Shown: positions 47,031 to 57,725, numbered from the stretch's first letter. The stretch: 64,000 nucleotides of DNA from Siphonodentalium dalli (GCA_032622095.1 CP136061.1:61755127-61819126), one strand, 5' to 3'. Numbers and translations: made by a program. The notes: generated by a model from the sequence alone, not told the origin.

Positions 47031-48345
47031 CACTGGTTGGATTGTTCTGAAATGTAGTATCGGATTTAGGGGACCTTGATATATTTTTCAGACAAGCTGA
47101 TGCCCCAAAGAAGCCACCTTTTCTCACATTTGCTGAAATAGTATCCAAAACATCAACATATCAAGAGCCATTAGACTGAATTAGATAAAAATATATCACT
47201 TGGGTCTGTTTAAGCTGGAAAATACTCAAAATTTGTATAATTTTCGGCTATTATATCTGCATACTAGCCTTTTTGCTGAATCGTGAATGCCGGTTATATT
47301 GCCGTGTGAAATCCTAGTACCAGATAACATTGGGTATGTACATGTATATAGCATACCACCTGAAAATGGCTTGAATATCACATACCAAAGCGGGGTGGGG
47401 GTGTGTGTGACACCCTCCTTGATCATAGTCTGTATTCTACAGGGTATGTTAACTGTTTCGAGTTGGTGCAATTAATGTGATTGTTTAATCTCTACCATCT
47501 GAAATCTATTTATAGCATATTTTGCTATCTGATCAATATTGCTACTTAGTACTGATATAAAACAGGATAAAGATGGTGTGTCTCTTTCCCGAATGTTCTG
47601 TTTACATGTACATTTGGGGGTTTATGAGTCAAATAATATCAGACAACATGTCCTTCTAACACTAAGAAATAATATGTTCTTATGAACCAGGACAAAATAT
47701 GACTATTTCTGGAGCATTACAGCACATTATTACAAATCTATATTTGTAAGCAGTAAGATAATGACGGGAAACATGTCCTCAGACTAAGAAATAATTTTTT
47801 GGTGTGTATTTCACACCACAGCTCATGTGTATACTCACATTAGTTTATGTCATTCAAAGGGAGAAACCCATTTAGAAAGTTTAAATGAGACAAAACTACC
47901 TCACTGTAGATGTAGTTGCAAGGTACAACATGTACATGTATTCTGGTAAATGACATTGGAACTAAAATAATGATTTTTGTGTCCACCGGTATGTCATGTA
48001 CCGGTACTAGTATACATTGCAACTACATGTACATGTAACTTGCCTAACATACCATATACATGTATGAAGAGGGACTTTGCAAGTGTTTTTTAATCAAAAT
48101 TTTAACCCAACTCTTGTTGTCAGTGAGTTTTAACCCATGCAGTTTAATGAGTTTATATATTTATATATTACATGTGTTTCTATACATGTATTTTATCTTT
48201 AGTTAGTTTGTTGTCCTTGAATAAACTTGTATTGCTGCACAATCAGTTTCCTTAATGTTCTATTATACTAAAACAACTCCATTGATAACAATACCCCTGC
48301 ATCCCATCAAAATCTACTTCATTGTCATCCTCATCATTTCACTTT
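47031..48345. other. Spacer inside the 14.3-kb element
   Basis: CATGTCCT-CTAA-ACTAAGAAATAAT-like sequence occurs at about 47648 and 47772. ACATGTAC runs occur near 47930 and 48026. No gene is recognised. Confidence 0.4.
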
Positions 48346-49040
48346 GGTATCCCCACCCAGGTGTACCTTGGTGTTATTCACCCAGGTGTTCCTTGGTGTT
48401 TCCTACCCATGTGTACCTTGGTGTTTTCTTACCCAGGTGTACCTTGGTGTTTTCTTACCCAGGTGTACCTTGGTGTTTTCTTACCCAGGTGTACCTTGGT
48501 GTTTTCCTGCCCAGGTGTACCTTGGTGTTTCCTTACCTGGGTGTACCTTGGGGTTTTCTAACCCAGGTGCATCTCAATGGGAAATCCACCTGGGTAAGAA
48601 AACACCAAGGTACACCGGCGTAAAAAAAACACCAAGGTATACCTGGGTTGGAAACATCAAGGTACACCTGGGTGGGGAACACCCAGGTAGGAAACACCAG
48701 GGTACACCTGGGTGAATAACACCAAGGTACACCTGGGTGGGAAACACCCAGGTAGGAAACACCAGGGTACACCTGGGTGAATAACACCAAGGTACACCTG
48801 GGTGGGAAACACCCAGGTAGGAAACACCAGGGTACACCTGGGTGAATAACACCAAGGTAACCTGGATGGGAAACACCCAGGTAGGAAACACCAGGGTACA
48901 CCTGGGTAAATAACACCATGGTACACCTGGGTGGGGAAACACCCAGGTAGGAAACACCAGGGTAGACCTGGGTGGGAAACACCCAGGTAGGGGTCACCTG
49001 GGTATGGTCACCTGGGTAATTACACCCAGGTTTACCCATA
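48346..49040. repeat. Right subterminal ACCCAGGT array in inverted halves
   Basis: 48355-48575 holds about eight 26-27-bp units (ACCCAGGTGTACCTTGGTGT plus a TTTTCTT spacer). From 48580 to about 49000 the motif runs on the other strand in about five units of 64-65 bp (ACACCTGGGTGAATAACACC, then AAGGTACACCTGGGTGGG and AAACACCCAGGTAGG). The two halves therefore form a large fold-back. Long frames through it (up to 168 codons) are repeat translations. Confidence 0.93.
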
Positions 49041-49192
49041 CCAGGGTTTTTATCCAGTTTCAGGTGGGTAAATCATGGTAAAACCCAGGTTTCGCGGGGT
49101 CTTGATGGTTGGTGGATGTCTTGGTAGATAGATTTTTACCTGGGTTTCGGCCCAAAAAACCTGGGTGGATTTACCCAGGTACATTTTTATAT

Positions 49193-49423
49193 GGGAGAGG
49201 TTTTAATCCACAGCGAAATGTCAGATATAATGCTGCAGACGATTCTCACGATTCTCATCAGGAACAAGAGAGTAGTTATAAATCTAACTATAATAATAAT
49301 GAAAGACTTTCTCCACAGCTACCAAAATGCTATGCCTGTAATGAATTCCACAAACCTCCATTTTGTAGGAAGTCCAGAGGCGCTTCTTCCAGAGGGCGTG
49401 GTTATATAGAAGGAAAAAACTAG
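49193..49423 (+). pseudogene. gag: gag C-terminal part: nucleocapsid zinc knuckle
   Basis: Resumes the gag frame after the 14.3-kb insertion, beginning GRGFNPQRN. It contains one zinc knuckle, CYACNEFHKPPFC (near 49330-49368), spaced C-x2-C-x3-H-x4-C. That is one residue shorter before His than the usual C-x2-C-x4-H-x4-C. A basic RGRGY segment follows, and the gag stop TAG lies at 49421-49423 directly after a slippery heptamer. The knuckle binds RNA in the family. This segment itself is open. Confidence 0.88.
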
Positions 49424-49457
49424 CTTCCATCTATGGTGACGGGTCGGCCATAGATGG
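49414..49457 (+). promoter_or_regulatory. -1 ribosomal frameshift signal at the gag-pol junction
   Basis: Heptamer A AAA AAC at 49414-49420, in the correct gag register and immediately before the TAG stop. Spacer TAGCTT (6 nt). Then a perfect 10-bp stem, CCATCTATGG (49427-49436) with CCATAGATGG (49448-49457), closing an 11-nt loop. A -1 slip enters exactly the frame in which the protease is encoded. GGGTC in the loop could also pair with GACCC about 30 nt downstream as a pseudoknot. Confidence 0.88.
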
Positions 49458-52400
49458 TCGGGACAGACGTTCCCTCCATAAGACCCATGTTGGTTTACAT
49501 GGTGATATTTCTGAATCCAATATTATTATTTCAGGATATACATGTAAAGCCTTACTGGATACAGGCAGTACAGTTAGTACTATTTGTGAGTCTTTTTACA
49601 GGAAAAGACTTAGTCATATTCCAATTGAATCATTACAATCTGTACTAAATATTGAGTGCGCTGATGGACGGGACTTGGAATATCTTGGATTTATTCAATC
49701 TAATATTTCTATTCCCAGATTTACCGGTATTGATTCTCAACCTTGTGTTTTTCTTATAGTGCCTGATAGCAAATTTAATTTTCAGACTCCTGTTCTTTTA
49801 GGTACTAATATACTTAAAACATTTATGACACATGTAGAGAAGCAGAATGGACAGAGATTTTTACAGAAAGCTGACCTTGATACACCATGGTATTTTACTT
49901 TTAGGTGTCTTTCATTAAGGGACAGGGAACTCAAGAGAAATAATTTTAATTTAGGTGTTGTCAAGAGTTCTGCCCCGGATCATGTGATACTGCATCCAAA
50001 TACTTCCAAAACTTTGTTAGGTTATGTTGACCACAAAGTTCCATATAATCCAACTTGTGCAATATTTCAATCTTTTACAGATGATTCCAAAATGGATGGA
50101 ATTGAGATTGCTCCTTTTATTTTGAATTATAACAGCAATAAAGATGAGCTTCTTCCAGTCCATTTGAGCAATCTAACGACAAGGACAATCAGTATTGCTC
50201 CAAATTCTGTTATTTGCAGTATTCAACCTGTCAAAATTGAAGGTGATTTGGAGAAGAAAGATGATGCAGAGTCACCCATCTTGAATCAAATTAATCTTAA
50301 TTCTGATTCTTTAACACATGATGAGCTGAAGCAAGCAGTTGATTTAGTTAAAGAATTTTCAGGTATATTTTCACTCAGTGATTTCGACTTAGGTCACTAT
50401 TCTGGTGTAAAGCATGAAATACATTTGACTGATGATAAGCCAGTGAAGCAGCGGCCGAGACGGATTGCACCAGGATTAGTTGATGAAGTCAGAGATTATA
50501 TACAACAACTTTTAGCAGCTGGAATTATTCGACGCTCACATAGCCCATATTGTTCTAATGTTGTTATTTGTCGTCGTGCGAGTGGAAAGCTGAGGCTTTG
50601 CATAGATTATCGCGATGTTAATAAAAAGACAATATCAGATGCTTACTGTTTACCATTGATAGAACAAATTTTAGATAATTTAACCAATTCCAGATTTTTC
50701 AGCTCTCTTGATCTTCGTAGTGGTTTTTTCCAACAGGATGTTGTTGAAGAACATAAGAAATATACAGCCTTTACAGCAGGTAATCTTGGTTTTTATGAAT
50801 TTCAGAGAGTTCCACAAGGAATGAAAGGATCTCCTGCAAGTTTCCAGAGAATGATGGAACACTGTTTAGATGAATTATGCAATACAATTTGTTACATATA
50901 TTTGGATGATATTTGTATCCCAGCAAATAGTTTTTCAGAGATGATTGACCGGTTGTGATTAGTATTTCAGAGACTAAAAGACTGTAATTTAAAGTTATCT
51001 CCTTCTAAATGTTCACTTTTTAGCCGAAAGTTGAAATATTTGGGACACACAATTTCAGAAGAGGGCATAGCTGTCGATCATTCTAAAATTTCTAAAATTG
51101 TAGCTTGGCCGACTCCAAAGACCCCAGATGATGTTAGAAAATTTTTAGGTTTGGCTGGGTATTACCGAAAATAAGTGAAAAGTTTTTCACAAATCGCTAA
51201 ACACCTTACAGATCTTTTACCCCCAACTAACCAAGGAAAGCAGAAAAGCAAGAAGAAATCAAATTATACTGGAAAATGGAGTTGGGGTGAAGAAGAGGAA
51301 AATTCTTTCTCTCGTCTGAAAGAATGTCTTATTTCCCCACCCATTTTAGGATTTCCTGACTACTCCCTCCCATTTGAACTACACACTGATGCGAGTTCTC
51401 ATGGTCTGGGTGGAATATTATACCAGAAGCAAGACGGTGTTCTTCGGGTTATTGCTTATGCAAGCAGAGGTACCACTGCAGCAGAGAAATCATATCCTGC
51501 ACACAAATTGGAGTTTTTTAGCACTGAAGTGGGCGATAACGGAGAAATTTTATGATTATCTTTTTAATCATAAATTTGTTGTATATACAGATTCAAATCC
51601 TTTAACTTATGTTCTTACCAGTGCTAAACTTGATGCTACTTCACATATATGGTTGGCGGCGATCAGCACATTTGACTTTGAATTTTTTTATCGCCCTGGC
51701 AAGTCAAATGCAGATGCTGATGCTTTATCCAGAAGGACACATGATGGAGATGATTCTCAAATAGAGAAAATTCATTCTCATTCTATTACAGCTATTTGTA
51801 ATGGTTTAAAGATTTCAGAACCATTTGTGTATTCTCTTTGTATGACAGCAAATGTGGCTGATACATTGCAAGATAGTTTTAGCACAGATATTGAGGTGAT
51901 GACACCAGTTGATTGGAGGCGAATGCAAGAGAAGGATTCTGTTTTAGGTCCATGGATGAAGGCGGTGAGGAGAGGTGTTAAGCCGAGTAGAAATGCTTTA
52001 CCGATGAGAAGGGAACATTCAACGTATTTTAGACATTTTGACACGTTGAAATTTCAGAGAGGTGTTTTATACAGAGAAACCCAGTTAAATGGTAACCAGC
52101 ATTTACAACTTGTTATTCCATCATCTTTTATTCCCACAGTTTTAAAGTCTTTACATTCAGATATAGGTCATCCCGGAAGAGAAAGAACCATATCTTTGAT
52201 TTAAGAGCGTTTTTATTGGCCTGGAATAGACAGTGCGGTGGAGTATTACATTCAGCAGTGTCCTCGCTGTCTGAGACGTAAATCTCTGACGGGTTCCATG
52301 GCCAAGCTTGTTTCCATTTCCACGTCACAGCCTTTAGAACTTGTTTGTATAGATTATTTAACTGTTGAAATGTGCAAAGGAGGTTACCAATATTTACTTG

Positions 52401-53634
52401 TTATCACAGATCATTTTACCAAATTTTCTCAAGCATTTCCTACCAAGAACATGACGGCGAAGACAACCGCAGATGTACTTTTTAACCAGTTCTTTGTATA
52501 TTATGGTTTTCCTAATATGATACACAGTGACCAAGGTGCCAACTTTGAGTCTGATTTAATACAAGAACTTTGCAGGTTGTGTGGAATACAGAAAAGTAGA
52601 ACTACCCCTTATCATCCCATGGGAAATGGACAATGTGAAAGATTTAACAGAACTTTATTGAGTATGTTAGGTACATTGGAAACAGAGGAGAAGAAGGATT
52701 GGAAGAGTTTTATAGGACCTTTAGTACATGCATACAATTGCACAAGACATGAGACGACGACAGAATATGCTCCTTTTAAACTGATGTTTGGAAGAGACCC
52801 AAAGTTACCGATTGATGTTTTGTGTGGTTTTGATAAATTGATTTTAAATGATGATGAAGTTGTTAATGTTTCTATTCCAGAATATGTTTCAGATTTAAAA
52901 GAAAGACTCACTTACTCTTTTAATTTAGCTTCTGAAGCTGCATCGAAGGCAAAAGAGCGTCAGAAACGTAACTTCGATAAGAAGGCAAGAGCGGCTACTG
53001 TGTCTGTTGGTGATTCCGTTTTAGTGAAAACTTTAGCTTTTGACGGCAGACATAAGCTAGCGCATCGATTTGATAAGGAAGTTTACTATGTTACAGGACA
53101 GCCGAATGGGAATATACCAGTTTTTACTGTTGTTAGTGATGATGGCAATGAGAGAACCCTTCATCGGAATCATTTACTTCCAATTGGATCTTTACCTATA
53201 GATATAGATAAAGAAGATGAGAAAGATGGTCCTGATATTGTTTTAAACAAACCTGATGTTGTTGTAGGAAATGAAGTTGAATGTAATCCTGATATAAAAC
53301 ATAAGAAACATTTTGTTTTAGAATCACCTGAATATAATGAATATGATTATGTTCTGGAGATACCGCAGAGAGCAGTTATATCTACTGATAATGAGGCGTA
53401 TCATATTATTGTTCCTGCTGACCAGAGTGACGATTCTAGTATTTTCAGAGAACAAAATGTTCCAGATGATGACGATCATATTTCTCTTATTGAAGAGAAT
53501 CAGGTGGAACAAGAAAGTGTAGCAGATGCGCATCTTGGAAATAATGAGAGTGTTGATGATAATATTGATAATTATGTTAGTGACATTATGCACAACAGAT
53601 CAGCAGATGGGCCCAGTAGTAGAGTTGTTGAGGA
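49420..53634 (+). pseudogene. pol: pol: protease, reverse transcriptase, RNase H, integrase, with several lesions
   Basis: Read in the -1 frame after gag. Protease LLDTGSTVS (catalytic Asp codon 49558). Reverse transcriptase with LDLRSGFF near 50707, QRVPQGMKGSP near 50806 and YLDD at 50899-50910. RNase H with HTDASSHGLGG near 51382 and YTDSNPL near 51587. Integrase with an HHCC-type finger (CPRC near 52259) and catalytic Asp 52352, Asp 52529 and Glu 52637, spaced D-35-E. A C-terminal basic segment (FDKKARA, HKLAHRF) and an acidic tail follow. Order PR-RT-RH-IN is the Ty3/Gypsy order. Lesions: TGA at 50956, TAA at 51172, a one-base shift around the T6 run at 51514-51519, TAA at 52202 inside the integrase finger, and the hAT insertion at 53635. 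This copy cannot make the enzymes. Confidence 0.95.
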
Positions 53635-54260
53635 CAGGGTTGGGGTAATTGTAATTTGTAATTGTAATTGAATGTAATTAATTACATTTTCCCAAGTAAT
53701 TGGATGTAATTTGTAATTGAAGGTTTTTTCAATTACATGTAATTGAATGTAATTAATTACATTGAGAAAAGGGGTGTAATTTCAATTACATTTCAATTAC
53801 ATTTTCAAATACATTCCAAAAATACAGACCAATATAACAAGTTAACACATCAGCATTTGTATCTGAAATGTGACATGACTATGATATGTTAATAGTATCA
53901 GGTAAAACACTTGGTTACTAACTTACTTGACTAGTGTTATACACATGGGGTCATTATCCTCATATTTTCCTTCTATGTTAGTAGTTTCATGGATACATGT
54001 TCTAAATTAAAACTTCAAAGATGGAGTCATGAAACCCTCTCACTATAGAAGTCACACAATGTTTTGATAGTCTAAATGTGGTTTGATTTAAAACAACTCA
54101 CAAGTTGTGGGTCACAATAGAATTAATATGAACAATGTTTTGATAGCCCCCTCCCCCATAATGAGATGGTCTCATCATTTGTTGTTACAAGTTTGTATAT
54201 AACTGCATCACTGACTATCAAGCAACCATTATCTCTTTGCCTATATTAGAGTCATTAGCG

Positions 54261-54407
54261 ATGCCTTCTCAAAGTTTTTCATTCATGAGGCAACATTTTA
54301 CCTTGCCCAATGATATTTCTGACAAATTCAAAGCTACATGTAAACATTGTCCAACACTGATTTCGGGTTCAGCAAAAGCAACTTCAAATTTCATCACACA
54401 TCTAAAG
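54261..54407 (+). CDS. hAT transposase exon 1: BED zinc finger N-part
   Basis: ATG at 54261 opens MPSQSFSFMRQHFTLP. Then FKATCKHC supplies the Cys pair and SNFITHLK the first His of a BED finger. The exon ends AAG followed by GTAAGT, a consensus splice donor at 54408. BED fingers bind the transposon ends. The partner His lies in the next exon. Reading past the donor gives a hydrophobic AT-rich tail (to 54527) that is probably intron. Only a remnant of the enzyme remains, because the catalytic region is missing. Confidence 0.8.
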
Positions 54408-54988
54408 GTAAGTCATGTTGAATTTTATTTTATATTATTTATATATGTTATTGTTATTATTATATGTATATGTTTTAATACACCTACAATAATGTGTATA
54501 TCATCAAGACAATATGTACATAATTAATACAAGTACATGTATTGGATCTAAAAAAAAACAAATTCATAAACATTATTTTTGTTTCTGAACATTCCCGGAA
54601 TATATCTTTAAAAGTAATACATTCATTTTAAAACAATAATTGTTTTATAACATTAATAATAAATGCATTTTGTCTTCATAATAAAACCTAATTTAATCTA
54701 TTTGTTTTGAGCTTAACTGTATTCACCTCCATATCTGGTCAGTGTTGTGCACTTAATCTGTGTTGCTGTCCTAATTATATGACTCCACTGCAGTATTTTA
54801 TCAATGCGTTAATCCCCTAACAAAGGCAGCATTAGGCGCACCGGTGGCCTGTTTTACTTCATAATCCTGATTATGTCATTGTGTGTGATTTACAACCCTA
54901 GCTGGCTTGATTGTTTTAATCCCTGCTATTAGTATGTAGGCAAATTATACATAATGATATATCTTAATGTTAATTATTTTTGTTTCAG
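54408..54988 (+). other. Probable intron of the hAT transposase gene
   Basis: Starts GTAAGT, ends TTTTTGTTTCAG, 581 bp, AT-rich. Splicing joins HLK to RKH in phase 0, which completes the BED finger spacing (His-x4-His). Confidence 0.78.
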
Positions 54989-55060
54989 CGGAAACATAGG
55001 GATCAATATGAGCGCCCTCTTCATACTGGCGACTTAATTGTACAAACTTTCCTGGGTTAA
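54989..55060 (+). CDS. hAT transposase exon 2 start: end of BED finger
   Basis: Begins RKHRDQYE immediately after the acceptor CAG, supplying the last zinc ligand. The frame stops at TAA 55058-55060, and the catalytic RNase H-like domain that should follow is absent. Confidence 0.72.
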   Translation, partial: RKHRDQYERPLHTGDLIVQTFLG

Positions 55061-55083
55061 GCCTGCTAGCGGCAAAGCAACTC

Positions 55084-55221
55084 TGTCTCCCTGCCTCATC
55101 AGCACCCGTTGAGTGGCTCTTCAGTATTGCAGGCAAAATATCCAGACCCGACAGGTGTCGAATGACAGATGACACATTCGAAAGAATGATGATGGTCAGT
55201 TGTAACCACCACATCAAATGA
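55084..55221 (+). pseudogene. hAT C-terminal dimerisation fragment
   Basis: A different frame from exon 2. It reads CLPASSAPVEWLFSIAGKI, then RPDRCRMTDDTFERMMMV, and ends in TGA at 55219-55221. This is the conserved hAT-C dimerisation region (P-SSA-VER-FS-AG). It follows the exon 2 piece almost directly, so the catalytic middle of the transposase is deleted. Confidence 0.9.
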
Positions 55222-55528
55222 ACAATTTGTGCTCGACATGTAGTTGTTGTTTTATTGTTTTGTTTACATTGTTTCACTGTGTTACATTAATTTGCTTTTA
55301 TATGTTATGTATATCAATAAAGTTCATCAAACACAAATGACTTTCCTTCTTGAAGCTCTTCCCGATTTTCATTAACCAAAAGTAATTGTAATTGTAATTG
55401 AACCAATGGAATTGTAATTGTAATTAATTACATTGCATTTCCAATGTAATTGTAATTGTAATTGACATATTTCAATGTAATTGTAATTAATTACATTGCA
55501 ATGTAATTGACCCAACCCTGGTTGAGGA

Positions 55529-55835
55529 GAGTAGTACTGATGTTGTAGTTGAGGAAGTTGTTTCAGGTGATGCAGGGGTTAGGGATATTGTTTCAGATAT
55601 TTCTTCTGAAAATGTAGCGGTTGAAGATGATGTAGGACCCAAGCGGTCTGGCCGATCCCGTAGACCACCCCTCTGGAAGGAATCAGGAGATTATGTACAT
55701 TCTTTGCAGGTGCCGAAGGAAAGTGAAGATTTTATAACAAAATCTGAACTAATCAAACGATTGACAAACAAAGACTTACTTTGTAGCATGTCGCCACTTC
55801 AAATTCATGAAATGTTTTCAGCTATTTTAAAATAA
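55529..55835 (+). pseudogene. pol: 3' end of the Gypsy pol frame, after the hAT insertion
   Basis: Continues the acidic Val/Glu/Asp-rich tail, then a basic RSGRSRRPPLW segment, and ends in TAA at 55833-55835. The length of tail after integrase (several hundred residues in all) is longer than in many Gypsy elements. No transmembrane segment or signal peptide is seen, so it is not an envelope gene. Confidence 0.75.
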
Positions 55836-56601
55836 TGTTGTATACCTTGTCGTTCACTGTATGTTATAATTTCTAATTATCTTGCACTAATTAATCGCTG
55901 TAGGATTATTTCAGATATTTAAAGGCAGTGGTCAGTAGCTGAGTCAGCTAGGGTGTTCCAGGCTATACTCTGCGAAACCCACTGTTCTTAAAGACAAGCA
56001 GTTGATTAATTAGAATTAGAATTTCTGATAATAATTATATTTTGTATTAACGATTTCAGTATGTTAAATACTTGGTCATGGTTGATATTGGTTCAGCTGT
56101 GAAAGTTTTACTCATGTTGTAAGGTATTATTGCTATACCCTGCCATGAACTCAGGTCTTAAAATGTTGCTAAAATTGCTAATACAAATTAGATTTTAGAT
56201 ATGATTGACAAAATAGCAGTCTTATATTAGATTACTATCCATAGATGCAATATGGGAAAAGTGCAATATGTTTTAATTTTAATTACGGATGTTATAGGTT
56301 GATATACCACCACAGATTGAGATGTTTTATGTATATAAATAGTTTATTTAATTACAGATCGTAATTACTTAATACGGTTATGGGATATTACCTATCCTTG
56401 GTATGGGTGCAGGTTGAGAACTTTATCTCTTCCGATTATAAAATTTTACCCTCTTAAGTATAGCAATGCAGTTGGTGTTATATAACGGTTTATTTGGCTG
56501 GATAGCAGGTACAGGTATGATTTTATTTCTAAGGTCATTGCAGGTTTCTTTGGAACGTTGCAGGTTGTAAGTGAAATTACAAGAATGTAATTTATTTTTT
56601 T
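55836..56601 (+). other. Gypsy 3' untranslated region
   Basis: Non-coding sequence between the last stop and the polypurine tract. Confidence 0.65.
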
Positions 56602-56623
56602 AAGAGGGGGGGGGGGGGGAGAA
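56602..56623 (+). promoter_or_regulatory. Polypurine tract
   Basis: AAGA, then 14 G, then AGAA, directly before the 3' LTR. All purine; this is the plus-strand primer site in LTR elements. The G-run is unusually long. Confidence 0.9.
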
Positions 56624-57720
56624 TGTGGCGGTGATATATTTACATGTAAAGGTAAATAAGGCATCAAATGTAGGATTTTAATAATATCTGCATGTGCATG
56701 TCTTACTAACTCTTTAACACTTAATTAGTCCGTAATTAATCTTAACTGCACTTCACTGTCCCTCATAAACAAATCGTATTTCTTTAATATTTGGTTTCGC
56801 GCTAAAACCTAAGTCAGTCCAATACTTTTATTGGGATGGGTTGGTTTAACCGCGAAATGTCAGTTGGTTTTCATTGTTGAAAATAAGGTGCTGAGTTTTC
56901 AACAAACTCAATTATGAACAGTTAATTAATGGAGCTAACGTTTTAATAATGTTTGCAAAAGTATTCTACAGTACAAGGAGACATCCAGACTCAAAACTCA
57001 TCGTTTAGGTATGTTCAATGTACTTTTATGTTCATTTCAATGATATATATTTTAACCCAGTTTTCCTATTGTCGTCAATAGAGATCCACTTGTGATTCTC
57101 CATAATTGGAATATGTCCGTTTTATAATTATGGATAGTTCACTTTATAATATGGTAAACTATAATTAATTCTCATTTAATTGCATATTTATAGTTATTAC
57201 ATATTCATCTATACTTTGTGTTTGTGAAACTTCATGTAGTAGTTTGTAGAAAGTCTCTGACAGGAGCATTAATATATCCCTTATGTGTGTATAGGTTATT
57301 CTATATAACTAGTAGTATGATTGTGTAAGGGTGTATTGTGTCTGTATGTTGGTAGGTATACATCTTCCCTTAATCTAGAAATTAGGACTTGTTTATTTAT
57401 GTTTGTAGAGTCTACATATCTACATATCTACATCTATACATATCTACATATACATATGTGGTTAGCAGATTGATGATTGTGTATTTTTGGAGTTGAGAAT
57501 GTGATGAGAAGTTATTGATGAAAATATAGATAGAGATATAAAGTAATGTATTGAACTTTAATTGCCCCAGCACCTATTGTTCACTTAGAGAGCACCAGCC
57601 CAAAAATGAGGACTATTAAGCTGAGAGTTGGAAAGAAACATAAAATGTATATAAATGTATATAATTCCATGGAACTATCTCGTAAAAATAACTGAGTTAG
57701 CCGGACATCCGTGGAGTTAT
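56624..57720 (+). repeat. 3' LTR of the Gypsy element (1097 bp)
   Basis: Starts TGTGGCGGTGATATATTT and ends CCGTGGAGTTAT, followed by the target duplication ATATT. Contains 206 bp (56811-57016) absent from the 5' LTR and lacks about 30 bp near 57640. Otherwise nearly identical to the 5' LTR. Confidence 0.93.
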
Positions 57721-57725
57721 ATATT

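Larger units (their letters stand above)
34842..49188. mobile_element. 14.3-kb terminal-inverted-repeat element inserted in gag
   Basis: The left end is AAAAATGTACCTGGGTAAAT; the right end is its perfect inverse (20 of 20). ATAT stands outside both ends (34838-34841, 49189-49192), and removing the element together with one ATAT leaves the gag frame continuous. Because CCCATATGGG is symmetric, the duplication could equally be TA with ends starting TAAAAATG. Both subterminal regions are dense in ACCCAGGT/ACCTGGGT. No transposase was found, so the element is non-autonomous. Its interior is a mosaic of minisatellite, MITEs and palindromes listed separately. Superfamily unassigned. Confidence 0.85.
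53635..55520 (+). mobile_element. hAT transposon, internally deleted, inserted in Gypsy 3' ORF
   Basis: Ends CAGGGTTGGG and CCCAACCCTG; 8-bp duplication GTTGAGGA at 53627-53634 and 55521-55528. Subterminal regions carry many copies of GTAATTGTAATTG and AATTACATT. It encodes only the two ends of a hAT transposase (BED finger exon and C-terminal dimerisation segment). At 1886 bp it is a deletion derivative of a larger autonomous element. Confidence 0.95.
31748..57725 (+). mobile_element. Ty3/Gypsy LTR retrotransposon with two nested DNA transposons
   Basis: Target duplication ATATT stands at 31748-31752 and 57721-57725, with LTRs just inside it. Between them lie PBS, gag, protease-RT-RNase H-integrase in Gypsy order, and a PPT. 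The 14,347-bp element at 34842-49188 and the 1,886-bp hAT at 53635-55520 are later insertions, each with its own target duplication. Without them the element spans about 9.7 kb. No envelope-like membrane protein was found. Inactivating lesions are present throughout gag and pol. Confidence 0.95.

Noticed and set aside
48255-49039. Open frames of 79-168 codons on both strands rich in PGVPWCFLTQVYLGV
   Set aside because: They are translations of the ACCCAGGT tandem array in several frames; no gene.
48346-49040. ACCCAGGT array considered as an interstitial telomere
   Set aside because: The motif is not TTAGGG-like, unit lengths are 26 and 64 bp, and it belongs to the ends of a transposon.
55529-55835. 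Possible envelope gene downstream of pol
   Set aside because: No signal peptide, Cys pattern or transmembrane segment; the frame is the continuation of the pol tail.
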